DNA of 64,000 nt from Lepidostoma basale (GCA_022606425.2 JAHDVF020000742.1:248001-312000), one strand, 5' to 3'; shown: positions 1 through 10,194, counted from the stretch's first letter. Made by a program: numbers and translations. Notes: generated by a model not told the origin, from the sequence alone.

Positions 1-345
1 AAACAGCTGAAGTAACTCATAGTGTATTTGGGTATGTGTGCTGCTGGAATTACTCAGTGGAATGGAAAATAAAGAAGAATTGCAACATGCAGATGCACCA
101 ATATGGCTCATTATCAAAATAATTTCAATCCCAATACAAAAATATCCCCATTAGACCAGTGGTCTCTCACAACCAGGCAATTATTTTATCAAAACTTAAT
201 ATCTAATCCCAAAGATATAGATTTTCGCCCTGCCAGAACAATTTTACATTAAAATAACATTATTAAAATAGATTATACCAATTAACTAATTATTACACAA
301 CGAAACGTCATAACCTAAAATGACACGTAAGTAAAACGAATAAAT
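1..345 (+). pseudogene. Penelope-like reverse transcriptase fragment (copy 1)
   Basis: At 141-170 the plus strand reads NIPIRPVVSH, matching the IPLRPIVS-type motif of Penelope-like reverse transcriptases. Flanking frames are broken by stops. The segment from about 65 to 345 is repeated with small indels at 1515-1800, so this is a dispersed repeat and not a host exon. The PLE assignment rests on one short motif plus the presence of a PLE GIY-YIG relic near 48 kb. Confidence 0.5.
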
Positions 346-532
346 TGATATTGTATATCATTAGAACTTTCTTATCGTTGCTGTGGTAATTTTAATATTT
401 CCCTGACCAAAGTACGCGTATAAAGAACACCTTTATGTTTGAATTCATCAAATGTCATATTAATTGTATTTTAAATAACTAATTAAAATCATAATAATTA
501 AATAACATTGATAAAATAGCGCAATACCATTC

Positions 533-735
533 AAAATTCTGCCAGTTGTATAGCCGTTGCTCGCCCGCTACTCCAGGGTGCATGTTATCATCCGTTGTCC
601 CTGCTATATGACCGATTCCATTCCGATCTCTGATTAATTCATATTGTTTCCTAGAAATAAAATAAAAAAATATTGGAATTGGCATAAGGCGGACATCGAA
701 GAGGCGCATATGGCAAATTTTCAATTTCCATACAA
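533..735 (-). repeat. Dispersed repeat shared with 53.44-53.66 kb
   Basis: The stretch with ctccagggtgcatg, atccgttgtccctgc, accgattccattcc and the downstream ggcataaggcggacatcgaag recurs at about 53440-53655. Shorter related pieces lie at 1905-2090 and 56070-56170. At 53.3-53.5 kb it adjoins a LINE-C-like C-terminus on the minus strand, so it is probably the 5' part of the same LINE 3' region. No open frame survives here. Confidence 0.5.
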
Positions 736-800
736 TTAATGAATTCCAAGTGTTCACTAAGCAGTATATTTAATTTTGGAGACGCGTGAAACATAAATGT

Positions 801-903
801 GGAGGAAGCTAGAGAGGTTTGCCAGGATAGAGTTGTGTGGCGGTCAATTCTCTCTGCCTACCCCTGCAGGGAAACGGCATGATGGTTTGTTTGTTTGTTT
901 AAT
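801..903 (+). mobile_element. RTE-A LINE 3' end, (GTTT)n tail
   Basis: A 5'-truncated copy covers only the last ~80 bp: gccaggatagag, gtgtggcggtc, the ctctgcctacccctgc block, and then the tail gtttgtttgttt. Position 904 onward (gtatagcgccgttttcgtga) is an L2-J-related fragment that is also found just after the RTE-A copy at 55.53 kb. Confidence 0.75.
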
Positions 904-1079
904 TTGTATAGCGCCGTTTTCGTGAATAGCTCACCTATTACATGCTGGAGATTTTAGATACATTACCTGAACGGCAAAAATAACTACCAAAAACTATGCT
1001 AATAAATGGAGTTACGATTGTGCTAAAGAAATAACAACCTTTTTACAAAAGCATTCAAATAGCGCTAAGTCCAACGATC

Positions 1080-1310
1080 GTGAATGGTCAGCATTACACA
1101 TCAAGAAGGTCCATTCTTCAAATAATCTCCCTAATTTATAGATCTCGTAGATCCCTAGGTTATATGGCCTATCCAAACTTCATAAAACAAACACCCCCTA
1201 TCAGACCAGTGGTACATAAATTGTCTATATTATTATGTAACAAATTAAACCAATTAATCCAATGTAAACCTGTACATACCATTCCAAATTAGTTCATAAA
1301 GATAACAACA
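1080..1310 (+). pseudogene. Penelope-like reverse transcriptase fragment (copy 2)
   Basis: A 70-codon open frame contains LGYMAYPNFIKQTPPIRPVV followed by HKLSILLCNKLNQLI. This resembles the PLE RT segment with consensus YGLPKIHK..IPLRPIVS..SP.Y.L.K.L. It is flanked by unrelated or decayed sequence. It is the best-preserved RT scrap at this end of the window, but it lacks the catalytic DD motif and cannot be functional. Confidence 0.5.
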
Positions 1311-1332
1311 TGTCTTGTGATATCATCCTCTG

Positions 1333-1422
1333 GACATGCACATTCCAGTATCTTCTGCGTTGTTTTCCCCATCCTCTGCACATGCGCAATCCATTATCTT
1401 CTGCGTTGTCTTCCCCATCCTT
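1333..1422. repeat. Two-copy ~46-bp tandem duplication
   Basis: Two successive units both contain tatcttctgcgttgt and ccccatcc, preceded by acatgc.ca. The units lie at about 1333-1376 and 1379-1424 and differ at a few bases. No coding or RNA signal is seen. Confidence 0.6.
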
Positions 1423-1514
1423 AAGCAAATGAAATAACCTGAAAACAATTTAATTATCTTTGAATATTTTAAATCTCAGCATAATGTAGAATTTAATGGA
1501 GTGGAATGGAAAAG

Positions 1515-1800
1515 AAAGTAGAATTGCAACATGCAGATGCACCAATATGGCTCATTAACAAAATAATTTCAATCCCAATACAAAAATATCCCCATTAGAC
1601 CAGTGGTCTCTCACACCAGGCTCCTCTAGTGAATTATTTTATCAAAACTTAATATCTTATCCCAAAGATATAGATTTTCGCCCTGCCATAATAGTTTTAC
1701 ATTAAAATAACATTATTAAAATAGATTATACCAATTAAATAACTAATTATTACACTACGAAACGTCATAACCTAAAATGACACGTTAGTAAAACGAATAA
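1515..1800 (+). pseudogene. Penelope-like reverse transcriptase fragment (copy 3)
   Basis: This is a near-duplicate of 65-345. It has the same NIPIRPVVSH reading at 1585-1614 and then the shared cttaatatct.atcccaaag, ttttcgccctgcca and aaacgtcataacctaaaatg. It differs from the first copy by an insertion of a few bases after ctctcacacc. Frames are broken. Confidence 0.5.
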
Positions 1801-1805
1801 ATCAA

Positions 1806-3000
1806 TTGTCTATAAACTGTAAATTTAAAAACCTTACCTGAAATTAATAATGTAATTTTCATATATGAATGAAAACTACTAAAAATAGCTTATGTGTAAT
1901 GTGAAAATGAGCCGGTTCTCATTCGCCACTCCAGGGTACATGTAATTCACTGATCATCCGTTGTTTGACTGATCTAATTCCATTTTAACGAAGTTATTTT
2001 GCACGCTGCATTGGTAATTTTCGTCCCATCTCTGATCTGTTACTTTATTTTCCTAGAAATAAACGGAAAAAGTCATAAGAATTGTGTCATTCATTCATAT
2101 TGTAATTCATATTGTATATCATTAGAACTTTCTTACCGTTGCTGTGGTAATGTAACAATTTCCCTGACGAAAGTATGCGTATAAAGAAAACGGCAAAATA
2201 GAATAAACTGAAAATATATTTATGAATTAGAAATATAAATATTATATTATACTTACGGAAGCAAGTTTCTTCACATTCTTTTAGAGAGCCTCGACGTTAC
2301 TTTTAATCCCAGAAACTTCATAACCTAAAAGTACCGAAACTTCATACCTACAAAATATTACGACGTACAAAGAGATTGAAAGTTCAGAGACCACGTGACC
2401 AATCGAACGGCTAGAATTCTAGAAAACGAATATCATTAAGTAATCACCGTCGAACGTAAGAGAAACGAATAAGTTTCAGCCACACGAAAAAATAAAATTT
2501 CGTTCATAACCTCAAAATGACGCGTTAAAATTATACTCGCCAAAATTAAGAAGTATAATTACCTGTCTACATTAATGTACATTAAAATATGGCCAATAAA
2601 ATAGACTGTACCAATTAAACAACCAATTATTTTAGTACGTAATAAGTAAAACGTATTAAGTATTATACATCCCAAAGTAAAACGCAATATATTGGACTGT
2701 CAGAAAGCAAAACACATTGTTGCCACTACACAAAATTACATGGAGACTGAATTCTCTCCAGACCGTGAAGACTCTCTCCAAACGAATATAGACTCAAAAG
2801 ATTGATACTCAGGTGATACGAACATTAAGGTCTATATTCGTTTGCACTACGAAAATTTTCAATTAATTGATTAATAACAAAAATATGCCTATGACGACCG
2901 CTGAATTCCACTTAGTCCATTCTCCAAATTTCAAAAGGATCAGCTCAGGAATAACCTCAGAAATAGTCCACACACACAACCAAAACTGCCTTTTATTTAT
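1806..3000. repeat. Large dispersed repeat, left copy
   Basis: This segment aligns in the same orientation with 55960-57085, about 54 kb away. Shared landmarks in order are taaactgtaaatttaaaaac, gtgaaaatgagccggttctc, accgttgctgtggtaatgta, acggaagcaagtttcttcac, gagaccacgtgaccaatcga, ggactgtcagaaagcaaaac and gaccgctgaattccacttag. Indels of tens of bases separate the copies. Inside, caaacgaatatagact (2779-2794) and its complement (about 2833-2852) form a short hairpin. No coding frame is seen. It may be the non-coding part of the PLE-like element to its left. Confidence 0.75.
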
Positions 3001-3032
<32 letters not shown>

Positions 3033-3036
3033 AGAT
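3001..3036. repeat. (ATAG)n microsatellite
   Basis: About eight uninterrupted atag units start just after tttatttat. A degenerate tgtagatg relative follows the paired repeat at 57.10 kb, so the microsatellite probably belongs to the end of the large repeat. Confidence 0.9.
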
Positions 3037-3234
3037 AGACAATTTCTTTAAATGGGATCTACGCTATAACGCAAGAGGACGTAGGTCCAATATCAACATT
3101 GGTTATCAATAAATCTAAGAAATATGACCTCATCAGTTTGTTGCCATTGATAGATTGCCATTTTAAATATTGTAGACATTTTTTTTGCAGTTGCGTAATA
3201 ATATTTTTCACTTCTTCTGGTTATACGATTTTCT

Positions 3235-3375
3235 AGAATACACTTCTATTTCTTCTTTTTCTTCCTCTTGGTCTAGATCGTGTGACATGTTTGTAATGGT
3301 AAGCTGTCCTGGGATGATGACGTACAGTCATTCATCCATCTTTTTTGGCAGGTTTCCTGGTAGTCTATTTCTGCT
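3235..3375 (-). pseudogene. LINE-N-type C-terminal fragment
   Basis: On the minus strand the sequence reads KRWMNDC followed by a serine-rich stretch, similar to the GRPKKRWMDD end of RTE-like LINEs. The frame then runs into a gaagaaaaagaag tail. There is no other domain. Confidence 0.45.
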
Positions 3376-3464
3376 GGGGTTATTACATATAATTTTTAAC
3401 AGCAATAATTCTCTTTTAATATAAATATACGATCAACTTTTTACCATAATTTTAAAGGTTATTT

Positions 3465-3660
3465 AATACGAATGAATACGTCAAGTTTTCTATAAGATCT
3501 ATTATAGTGTATGGGAATGACATGTTTCGCCTCTCTAATGCATTATCGAATGTCATTTCCCATTAACTATAATAAAACATTTAGAAAACAGACATTTAAA
3601 TTCGTAATAATTATTTAATATGAAGTTATATATCATTGTTTAAGAAATAATAAATAATAA
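3465..3660. mobile_element. Hairpin element, ATGGAGTTTTACATCA family
   Basis: Outward-facing 3' ends share the family consensus cattcccattaactataataaaac, agaaaacagac and aatatg.agttatatatcatt. The left arm (gaatgacatgtttcgcc, minus strand) mirrors the right arm. The minus arm carries GCGAAACATGTC, the 3' half of the HHL core. Relatives lie at 7660-7815, 39600-39740 and 51465-51695, with end fragments at 48565-48620 and 59840-59880. Confidence 0.65.
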
Positions 3661-3699
3661 TTAGATAATCAAATGAAATCTCTTGGTGGAAGTTCATTT

Positions 3700-3830
3700 A
3701 AAAAAATAACAAAATAAAACGATGTTTTTTTACTACTTCCACTTTTATCTTTATTTCGACAGCGACCGGTTTCGCCAGGCTCACTGACACCGACAGACTG
3801 GTGACACTGTTATAAACTTTCTCCTTTATA
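3700..3830 (-). mobile_element. Hammerhead-like PLE 3' end, CCGGTC subfamily
   Basis: Read on the minus strand: cagtga, a short stem gcc-t-ggc, gaaaccggtc, then cgaaataaag and aaaagtggaagtag. The GAAAC-CG-GTC arrangement is the HHL 3' core. The same unit, 99 bp long and flanked by an 11-bp duplication, sits at 61566-61664, and a partial copy lies at 4443-4498. The 61.6 kb copy shows that this unit was inserted as a discrete piece. Confidence 0.6.
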
Positions 3831-3859
3831 TACATAAAGATCAGAGGTCGATCATTTTA

Positions 3860-4440
3860 AATTCCATTGCATTGAAAACAAAATACTCATAAACAACTTT
3901 AATAGCAACATTCCAATTCAGTAATATTTTTTGTATAGAATCATGTTTACTACCCCTGATCTAATAATTTAAATATAAAAATTAACCTGGGCTATTTGTT
4001 ATAAGTACTAATAATCAGTAAGAACTAAAAAATAATATAAAACAATAATAATACATGATGATAATATAAAAAAATATAAAATTGTAATTAAAAAAAAAAC
4101 ATACATTTGAAAAGACATAATTTATATAGAAATTAATTTAATACCAGGTTAATTTGTAATTTAAATTATTGTATTGAATTTTAAAAGCGTTTGTTATATT
4201 GGTCTTTCTTTGTTTAGTTTTTATTACATTTTTACACCCGAAGATGGAGGTATCCTTGGAAACTTGTGTTTTTCAATATTTTTAAAACATTTTGTGGATT
4301 GAATAAAGTTATTTTCAAATTCCTAAGTAAAAATATATTTTTTTAACATTTGACAATTGGTTCACTCTTGATTATTATTTTAATAATCTTGACATAAAAT
4401 AAAAGCAAATTAAATAGCGGTAAAATTAACCTAATAGTTA
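3860..4440. other. AT-rich stretch with a degenerate PLE-like 3' end
   Basis: No coding frame. At 4235-4330 (plus) cccgaagatggagg, tcctt, ggaaacttgtg and gaataaagttattttcaa echo the layout of an HHL core followed by an AATAAA-type tail, but the core is degenerate. The rest is long A/T runs. Confidence 0.4.
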
Positions 4441-4442
4441 TT

Positions 4443-4800
4443 AAATAAAACGAAGTTTTTTTAACTTGTTCCACTTTTGTGTTTATTTCGAGAGCGACAA
4501 AGTTATTTTCAATTTCCTATGTATATTACTATGGAATTCCACAGTGTTAATACCTTAGCGTTTAATAAGTTTAAAATATTTGTGTTCATAGGTATTACAT
4601 ACATGAATGTTGCCTTTTTCATATGCATAGATCAACAAACAAACAAACAATGTAGGTACATTCAGTTATCAATGTCCGCTGTAAAATATACGTCAATAAT
4701 TTTGAATAAGGATTTATTGGTGCATGTGAAAATTCCCGGAATCTGTAAGGGTACATATCCGATCACAACAGACCATCACACCGGGACGAATCGTTAATAA
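4443..4800 (-). mobile_element. Partial CCGGTC-subfamily 3' end plus PLE flank
   Basis: Positions 4443-4498 repeat the aaataaaacgaagttttttt, tccacttttg.gtttatttcg block of the 3.75 kb copy and stop inside it. From about 4525, ggaattccacagtgttaa.. cctta matches sequence that also flanks HHL hairpins at 17.05, 26.2 and 60.5 kb. It is therefore likely part of the same element family. Confidence 0.45.
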
Positions 4801-5024
4801 TACCTAATTCATCATGCAAGAGTCTCGATTGTCGGAGTATACCGCGGTTCATGGGAGTGTAAAAATTGTGTAGCATCATTTATGATTAGAAATACATTAT
4901 TATAATACGATTATTAATAATGCTGAATTATTTATTGATTCGTTCCTTTTAATGAACCCACTAACAGGGACTCGAATGACTGCTGGAAGGAGTGTAATTA
5001 AAAATGTTGTGAAACGCCATCCAT

Positions 5025-5555
5025 AGAGGGACGACATTAAATTCGATAAAGGGACGACATTAAATTTTATAAAGGGATGATTATAAATTCGATAAAAGGA
5101 CGGCATTAAATTCTATAGAAGGACGACATCAAATTCGATAAAGGAACGACATTAAATAAGATAGAGGTACGACGTTAAATTCGATAGAAGTACGACATTA
5201 AATTCGATGGAGGAACGACATTAAATTTGATAGAGGGACGACATTAAATTCGATAGAAGGACGATATTAAATTCGATAAAAGGACGACATTAAATTCGAT
5301 AGAGGAAGACTTTAAATAAGATAGAGGTACGACATTAAATTCGATAGAGGGATGACATTAAATTCGATAGAGGGTCGTCATTAATTAAGATAGAGGTTTG
5401 ACTTTAAATTCGATAGAGGGACGTCATTAAATTCGACAGAATGACGACATTTAATTCGATAGAGGGACGACATTAAATAAAATAGAGGTATGACATTAAA
5501 TTCAATAAAGGGATGACAATAAATTCGATAGAGGGACGACATGCTTGCGTGTTGG
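5025..5555. repeat. ~23-bp minisatellite, left arm (~22 units)
   Basis: The unit consensus is gggacgacattaaattcgat followed by aga. Units vary by substitution, mostly gggacg/ggtacg/aggacg at the start and aataag/aattcg near the end. The array ends in a LINE-C fragment. Chance open frames exist because the unit length is not a multiple of three, and they have no support as genes. Confidence 0.9.
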
Positions 5556-5640
5556 CCAGGATCGACAGACATGGAAGCAGATGGAGGAGGCCTACGTCCA
5601 GGGTGTGGAACAATACAGGCTGATGATGATGATCGTATAC
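5545..5640 (+). mobile_element. LINE-C 3' end with (GAT)n tail
   Basis: The plus strand reads a GQDRQTWKQMEEAYVQG-like C-terminus (tggccaggatcgacagacat, ggaggcctacgtccag) and ends in gctgatgatgatgat. It abuts the minisatellite at 5542, which suggests insertion into, or capture by, the foldback element. Confidence 0.65.
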
Positions 5641-6044
5641 CTCGTTGAGTTGTTGGGGCACGTAATGAAGATTGATTATTATTTAATTTGTACTTAAATA
5701 CTGTTTCTTCATAGAAACATCGATGTATTTATAATTACATTTCTCGGGTATCTGTAATTGGTCATTATGATTAGAGTTGATAATTAAGAAATTTCTGGAA
5801 TAAGTAATTTATCTCCGTTCATTTCTGGGAACGAGTTGTTATCTCAAGCGGCAAGCCAAGATATAGGGATTACGTTATTAAAGCACGCGATACTTTTCCT
5901 GCAATGGTCGGTCTCTTGACGGATCTAATGACACGCAACGTTTCTAGAATTAAATATTCGCATTAAAACTACACGCATCATCTACATAACATAGCTACAC
6001 AGATGGATGTTGTTTAGCTACAATATCCATCTGTGTACCTATGT

Positions 6045-6240
6045 TATGTATTATCGAATTTAATATCGTCCCTTTATCGAATTTGATGTCGTCCCTCTAT
6101 CGAATTCAATGTCGTACCTCTATCAAATTCAATGTCGTACCTCTATCGAATTTATTGTCGTCCCTTTATCGAATTTAATGTCGTACCTCTATCGAATTTA
6201 TTGTCGTCCCTCTATCGAATTTAATGTCGTCCCTCTGTCG
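6045..6240. repeat. ~23-bp minisatellite, right arm (~8 units), inverted
   Basis: Units read atcgaatttaatgtcgtccc followed by tct, the reverse complement of the left-arm unit. The array is shorter than the left one (about 195 against 530 bp), so the arms have expanded or contracted independently. Confidence 0.9.
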
Positions 6241-6424
6241 ATGGCGTTTTACAACATTTTATAAGTACACTTCTTCCAGCAGTCATTCGAGTCCCTGTTA
6301 GTGGGTTCATTAAAAGGAACGAATCAATAAATAATTCAGGATTATTAATAATCGTATTATAATAATGTATATCTAATCATAAATGATGCTACACAATTTT
6401 TAAATCTCCCTCATATGAATTACT

Positions 6425-6935
6425 GTAGCAGCATTCTTTTTTTATGCAAAAGAAGAAGGTATGAGAAGATTAACCATACTCCAGAATAAGGCAATGAGAA
6501 TACTTTTGAGAAGAAGCAGATATGCCAAAATTAATGTGACGCTTAAAGAGCTAAAAATTACGCTATTTAAAAATAAATAATTACATTCAACGTTTTATTA
6601 CTAATCCACAAAATTGTTAATGGGCACTCCTCCCAAGAATTTTTAAGGAAGATAAAAAGTAACCAACATGAACATCAATATAAAACAAGAAAGAAAAATA
6701 AACTAAGGCTCATGTATAAAGCATTTAAAATTTATGAAGCTATACCGGAGGATGTCAAAAGTGTGCAGAGCATAAAAAAATTAGAATAGAATTAAATAAA
6801 TTTGTAAACAAAATGTAACCTAATATTGTAACCTTATTATTATAATTGAATGTTTAATTGTTTTTATTAGAACATGTGTTGTGTACATGTGTACTATTTC
6901 AAGTAAATAAATAAATAAAATAAATAAATAAAGTA
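6425..6935 (+). pseudogene. Jockey/CR1-like LINE C-terminus and 3' tail (LINE-O)
   Basis: Around 6458 the plus strand reads MRRLTILQNKAMRILLRRSR, then YAKINVTLKELKI. This is the LQ.IQNKA.R.I......A.I...L..L segment found after the RT domain in Jockey/CR1-clade LINEs. Further on the sequence is frameshifted, and it ends in aaataaataaataaaataaa. There is no RT catalytic domain. Confidence 0.65.
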
Positions 6936-6973
6936 TTATTAATTGATTCATAGTTTTCATAATTACAAAAAAG

Positions 6974-7640
6974 TTACTAACTAACCATCTCGCTGTTTAC
7001 CGGAAGGGTAGGCAGAGAGGATGGACCTTCATACTGATCTGTCCTGATATACCTCTTGAGAATCCTCTACATTCACACATCACAACATGTACGCTCGTCG
7101 ATTTTTCTGACTTCGAATGTGACCGTCTTTTAGTATTTTTAATTAGTCATATCATACTTTCCTTAGTCTTCCACGGCTTCTCTCTTCACTTATACTGCTT
7201 GTATACAACATTTTAACGATTTTCTCTCGTCCATTCGTTCCATATGTCCGAACCCTTTCAGGGATCCTTTTTCATATTTTACTTACACAATGGATTTGGA
7301 CTTGGATTTTCTGGCTTACAAGCAAGGTTTAGCTCTAATGGCTATTCCTCTTACGTCTGTAGGAAACATTGTTGGAATGTACTTTGTTAGTTGTTTTATG
7401 ATGGGGCTAAATTTATGGCCCAGAGTGTTCCTCCGAAATAGGGCGAGGGGGGATTTAGGGTTTATGATAAATTGTTCTGCCTTACATTTCTTCCTTATTT
7501 CGTTGTTCGGTATTTAATCATGTATCGTTTCCTACACATTCTTCTCAGAAATTTAACTAATCGAGCATTTCTCCTACTTTCATTCTTATTTTGCCAGCTC
7601 TAAGCTTTACTTACATATAATAAGGATTGACACCAATAAT
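6974..7640 (-). pseudogene. RTE-A LINE C-terminus, interrupted
   Basis: On the minus strand this runs from the gene region encoding the ..EAWNWQNKDES.. analogue (near 7610) to the 3' tail ctaactaacc at 6978. It is broken by point changes and by a ~180-bp foldback half-element at about 7285-7465. Sequence on both sides of that insert matches the uninterrupted copy at 42986-43500. Confidence 0.75.
7285..7465 (+). mobile_element. Half of the TGGACTTGGATCTTCTGGC foldback element
   Basis: It contains ttggacttggattttctggc, ggctattcctcttacgtctg, gtgttcctccgaaatagggc and gaggggggatttaggg. These are the same landmarks as one arm of the complete foldback at 21620-22005. It is inserted in RTE-A. Only one arm is present. 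Confidence 0.7.
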
Positions 7641-7659
7641 AACAATATTTCTTATATAT

Positions 7660-7815
7660 AATTTATACGAATGAAAACGTCTTTGAAAGGCAAGACATGC
7701 CATTCCCAATTAAACTATAATAAAACTTCTAGAAAACAGACGTTTTCAATCGCATTAATCATTTAATATGGAGTTTTACATCATCGTTCAAGAAACAATA
7801 AATATTTCATATATC
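7660..7815 (+). mobile_element. Hairpin-family 3' end
   Basis: Member of the family at 3465-3660: gaatgaaaacgtct, ccattcccaattaaactata, aaaacttctagaaaacagac and atatggagttttacatcatc. The left part is short, so this copy is nearly single-armed. Confidence 0.6.
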
Positions 7816-8205
7816 TTCTTCTTTTTATTATCGCGCTGCTTTCAGGTGTGTGATTTGGTCTCCTCCGTCTTCTTGACCTTTCTCCTTTGTCCTTGGCTAT
7901 CATATCCATTATCCAGGTTTTTTTAGTTTCCTCTAATCGTTGGTCCTTATGTTTTTGTCTAGGTCTTGTTCATTGGGTTCAGTCAACGTCTAAGTCCCGC
8001 ATGGACAGGGGACTGGCCTAGAGATTGCACGAGTGAAGCTGACGAAAGGGCGCCGCTGGGTCCTATAACAGCTTTGGGTATGCGGTGAGTAATATTTTAT
8101 GTTTATTCGGATGTTCGAATTTCGAGGTGATTGTGTTGGTGTTTTGGTTTTGTAATTAGTATAACACATATTTAATTGATTTGGTCGTGACACGTTGTTA
8201 TCTTA
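7815..8205. other. No recognised feature
   Basis: Mixed sequence with a moderately GC-rich patch at 7975-8085 (ggacaggggactggcctaga). A 67-codon minus-strand frame overlaps it, but I recognise no family and see no supporting signal. It may be an old repeat. Confidence 0.4.
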
Positions 8206-8208
8206 AGA

Positions 8209-8398
8209 CTTACTTACTTCATATGGCCATACAACTCTTGAAGAGTTTTAGCCTCCTTGATGATTTTCCGCCAAGCTCCTCGATCCTGCGCCTTTTGCTC
8301 CCAGCAGTCCGATTCGCTCAACCTAGCCAGATCAGCCAGAACATTGTCCATTAGGCGCTGTCTAGGCCTTCCTAGAGGTCTTACTCCAGTCGGTTTAT
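8209..8398 (-). pseudogene. RTE-B LINE C-terminus, (AAGT)n tail
   Basis: The minus strand encodes RQRLMDNVLADLARL followed by a W-E-Q-K-A-Q-D-R-G-A-W stretch and KTLQELYGHMK-like residues, then a (aagt)n tail. The same C-terminus appears at 17250-17462 (plus) and 23690-24005 (minus). Only the terminal ~60 codons remain. Confidence 0.75.
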
Positions 8399-8469
8399 GT
8401 TAAGACGATTTACATTTTATTATTTTTTTTCTCCATATTTCGCAAACTTCATATTTCTCTTAACTATAA

Positions 8470-8790
8470 TAACTTATCAACTATAATGTTTCCCCAAAAG
8501 GGTAGGCAGATAAGATGAACCCTCACTCCACTGTTCTATCCTGACATAGCTTTCACGCTTCTTCTACATTCACACTTAGCCGTCTTTTAGTAATTGATTA
8601 ATTTGGTCATGTCATGTCTTTCCTGACCTTCCTCAACTTATTTTTCCATTCATATTGCTTCTTTATATATTTTTTAACAATTTTCTAGCATCCATTTGTT
8701 CCATGTGTCCACACCATCGAAGTGATTCTTCCTTAATTTTATTTAGGACGCATTCATTTGCCTTACATTCCTCATTATCACCATCCATTA
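8470..8790 (-). pseudogene. RTE-A LINE C-terminus
   Basis: Minus-strand copy running from the ggacgcattcatttgcctta region back to ccccaaaagggtaggcagat. The simple-repeat tail is nearly lost. The segment encoding the RRACM.RCMNVEE part has a ~40-bp deletion relative to the 43 kb copy. Confidence 0.7.
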
Positions 8791-8799
8791 TTTTCTCTT

Positions 8800-9240
8800 T
8801 CATGAATAAAATGAAAATCATGCATATAAAAATTTGGGCTTACGTGTGAAATACTGAAATTCTGTTAAGTGAATCATAAAAATAATAATATTTCCCAGAA
8901 AGAATATAATGAAATTTGTACATACGTAGATATGCTCGGTCATAATCCGAGGATTCTTTGAACCTAAACTGTTATTTCTCCGCCAGTTGTGAGTCAGGAG
9001 TGCAGGCAGGTTGAGTAACATCACTTTCAGGAAATCCTTGACGGTGTACCGACAGCTATGTACATAAAAAATGAACGATATTATTGTATAAATACTCTAA
9101 AAATGTACATTTTTGACACATACACAATATATACAAATATCAAGCAGTAGTAGAGGGTTTGTCATGAAGAGCGCTCAAACTTTGAAATGAAATAAAACAA
9201 CATTTTGAATGTATACAAATACTTGTAGACAAATACAGGA
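8800..9240. other. No recognised feature
   Basis: AT-rich sequence with no repeat match elsewhere in the window, no long frame and no clear hairpin. Confidence 0.5.
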
Positions 9241-9556
9241 TTTTACCCGCCTTTCACAGTGCATTAATAAAGACTTTCTGCTTAATGCTTCCCAATCTTA
9301 ATAGATGGCGCTAGTGTAGAGTGAACTTAAAAATGTGAAGATAGGCGCAGCATTCTAGCATATATACAACTTCCAAAAATTTGTCAGACGTGGTGGTCGT
9401 AAGAAGGGCGGAATGAGGAATGTTGTTAAACTTAAAGCGATCGCTCAACCCAACCAATGACAGGTCATAAGTTCTCTAAGCGCCTTGGCCACTATATTCT
9501 GTTCCCAGAAAACAATTTACATATTCGTCTCTATTGAGATACAATTAATCCTTATA
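9240..9556 (+). mobile_element. MITE-K, right-hand part
   Basis: Shares with the full element at 57829-58496 the landmarks atatacaacttccaaaaa, aacccaaccaatgacaggtc, cgtctctattgagatacaat and the terminal taatcc. The left inverted arm is missing. Confidence 0.7.
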
Positions 9557-9609
9557 AAAAATGAAATAAAACAGCTTATCTAATTGATAATGCAACTTTT
9601 TTTTTAATC

Positions 9610-9733
9610 TTCGACCTAACATATTGTGGGCTCTGCAGGACGGCCACGAATGCTACGTTTGACGAACAGAGCACTGATTAAAATAATAATTTTTAACAAT
9701 TTCAACGCGTTGTTGAAGCGTGTAGCGTTGCAT
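9610..9733 (-). pseudogene. Mariner/Tc1-type transposase, N-terminal fragment
   Basis: Starting at 9733 the minus strand reads MQRYTLQQRVEIVKNYYFNQ and then CSVRQT before a stop. This resembles the N-terminal helix-turn-helix start (QRVEIVK.Y..N..SVR.T.R) of a Tc1/mariner-superfamily transposase. Continuation toward 9630 is out of frame. It is a short relic without catalytic residues. Confidence 0.5.
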
Positions 9734-9759
9734 GGTGAAATGAGATAATAAGTTTTGAA

Positions 9760-10190
9760 TAAGACTAAATGAGTATTCTTATCAAATTTGATAGCTATCG
9801 CTTTATCAAAATGTCCGCTATACTATATCCTATTGAAAAAACATTTGATTACCAGCATACATAACCTGCAGCGAAGCCACAGCGGCTATTTGGCCGAAAT
9901 TATATTCAAAACATTGATTGTCTATGGACCGATATGATTAGCAATATTGTTGTGTTACAAATAGCAAGAATAGATAGACAATTGCTGACTGATATCAAGG
10001 TCCGGAAGGAGTCCTACTTGGGTCATGTGCTTAGAGGAGAAAAGTACGAGTGGCTGCACTTACCATTAGATACATATCCAAAAAATATATTTAATATCCC
10101 CGTAGAAAAAAAGCTTTAAATTCATTTAAGTATGTGTTTTGCCTGTGTTCTCGTATGGTATTGAGACAGTCACATTTCCCCAAAAATTGT
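9760..10190. other. No recognised feature
   Basis: Contains a 61-codon plus-strand frame at 9934-10119 with LLTDIKVRKESYLGHVLRGE. This is faintly like the ..KRRKIEYLGHI.R..KY of RTE-type LINE C-termini, but too short to assign. Confidence 0.35.
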
Positions 10191-10194
10191 CATC

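Larger units (their letters stand above)
4850..6414. mobile_element. Large foldback element with internal minisatellite arms
   Basis: Left (4850-5030) and right (6240-6414) ends are long inverted repeats. Landmarks are aattgtgtagcatcatttat, attattaataat, ttgattcgttccttttaatg and gggactcgaatgactgctgg on the left, with the complements on the right. Inside each arm is an array of ~23-bp units (5025-5555 and 6045-6240). The arrays are complementary, so the arms fold back over about 1.5 kb. This is the architecture of foldback (FB/Galileo-like) elements. No transposase frame is present. The middle (5640-6045) is non-repetitive, with a short hairpin at 5983-6048 built on acagatggat. A target duplication is not clear. 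Confidence 0.75.

Noticed and set aside
5025..5555. Regular ~23-bp repeats resembling a CRISPR array
   Set aside because: The repeats are directly contiguous with no spacers, units vary, and the same array appears inverted in the other arm of a foldback element. The context is eukaryotic.
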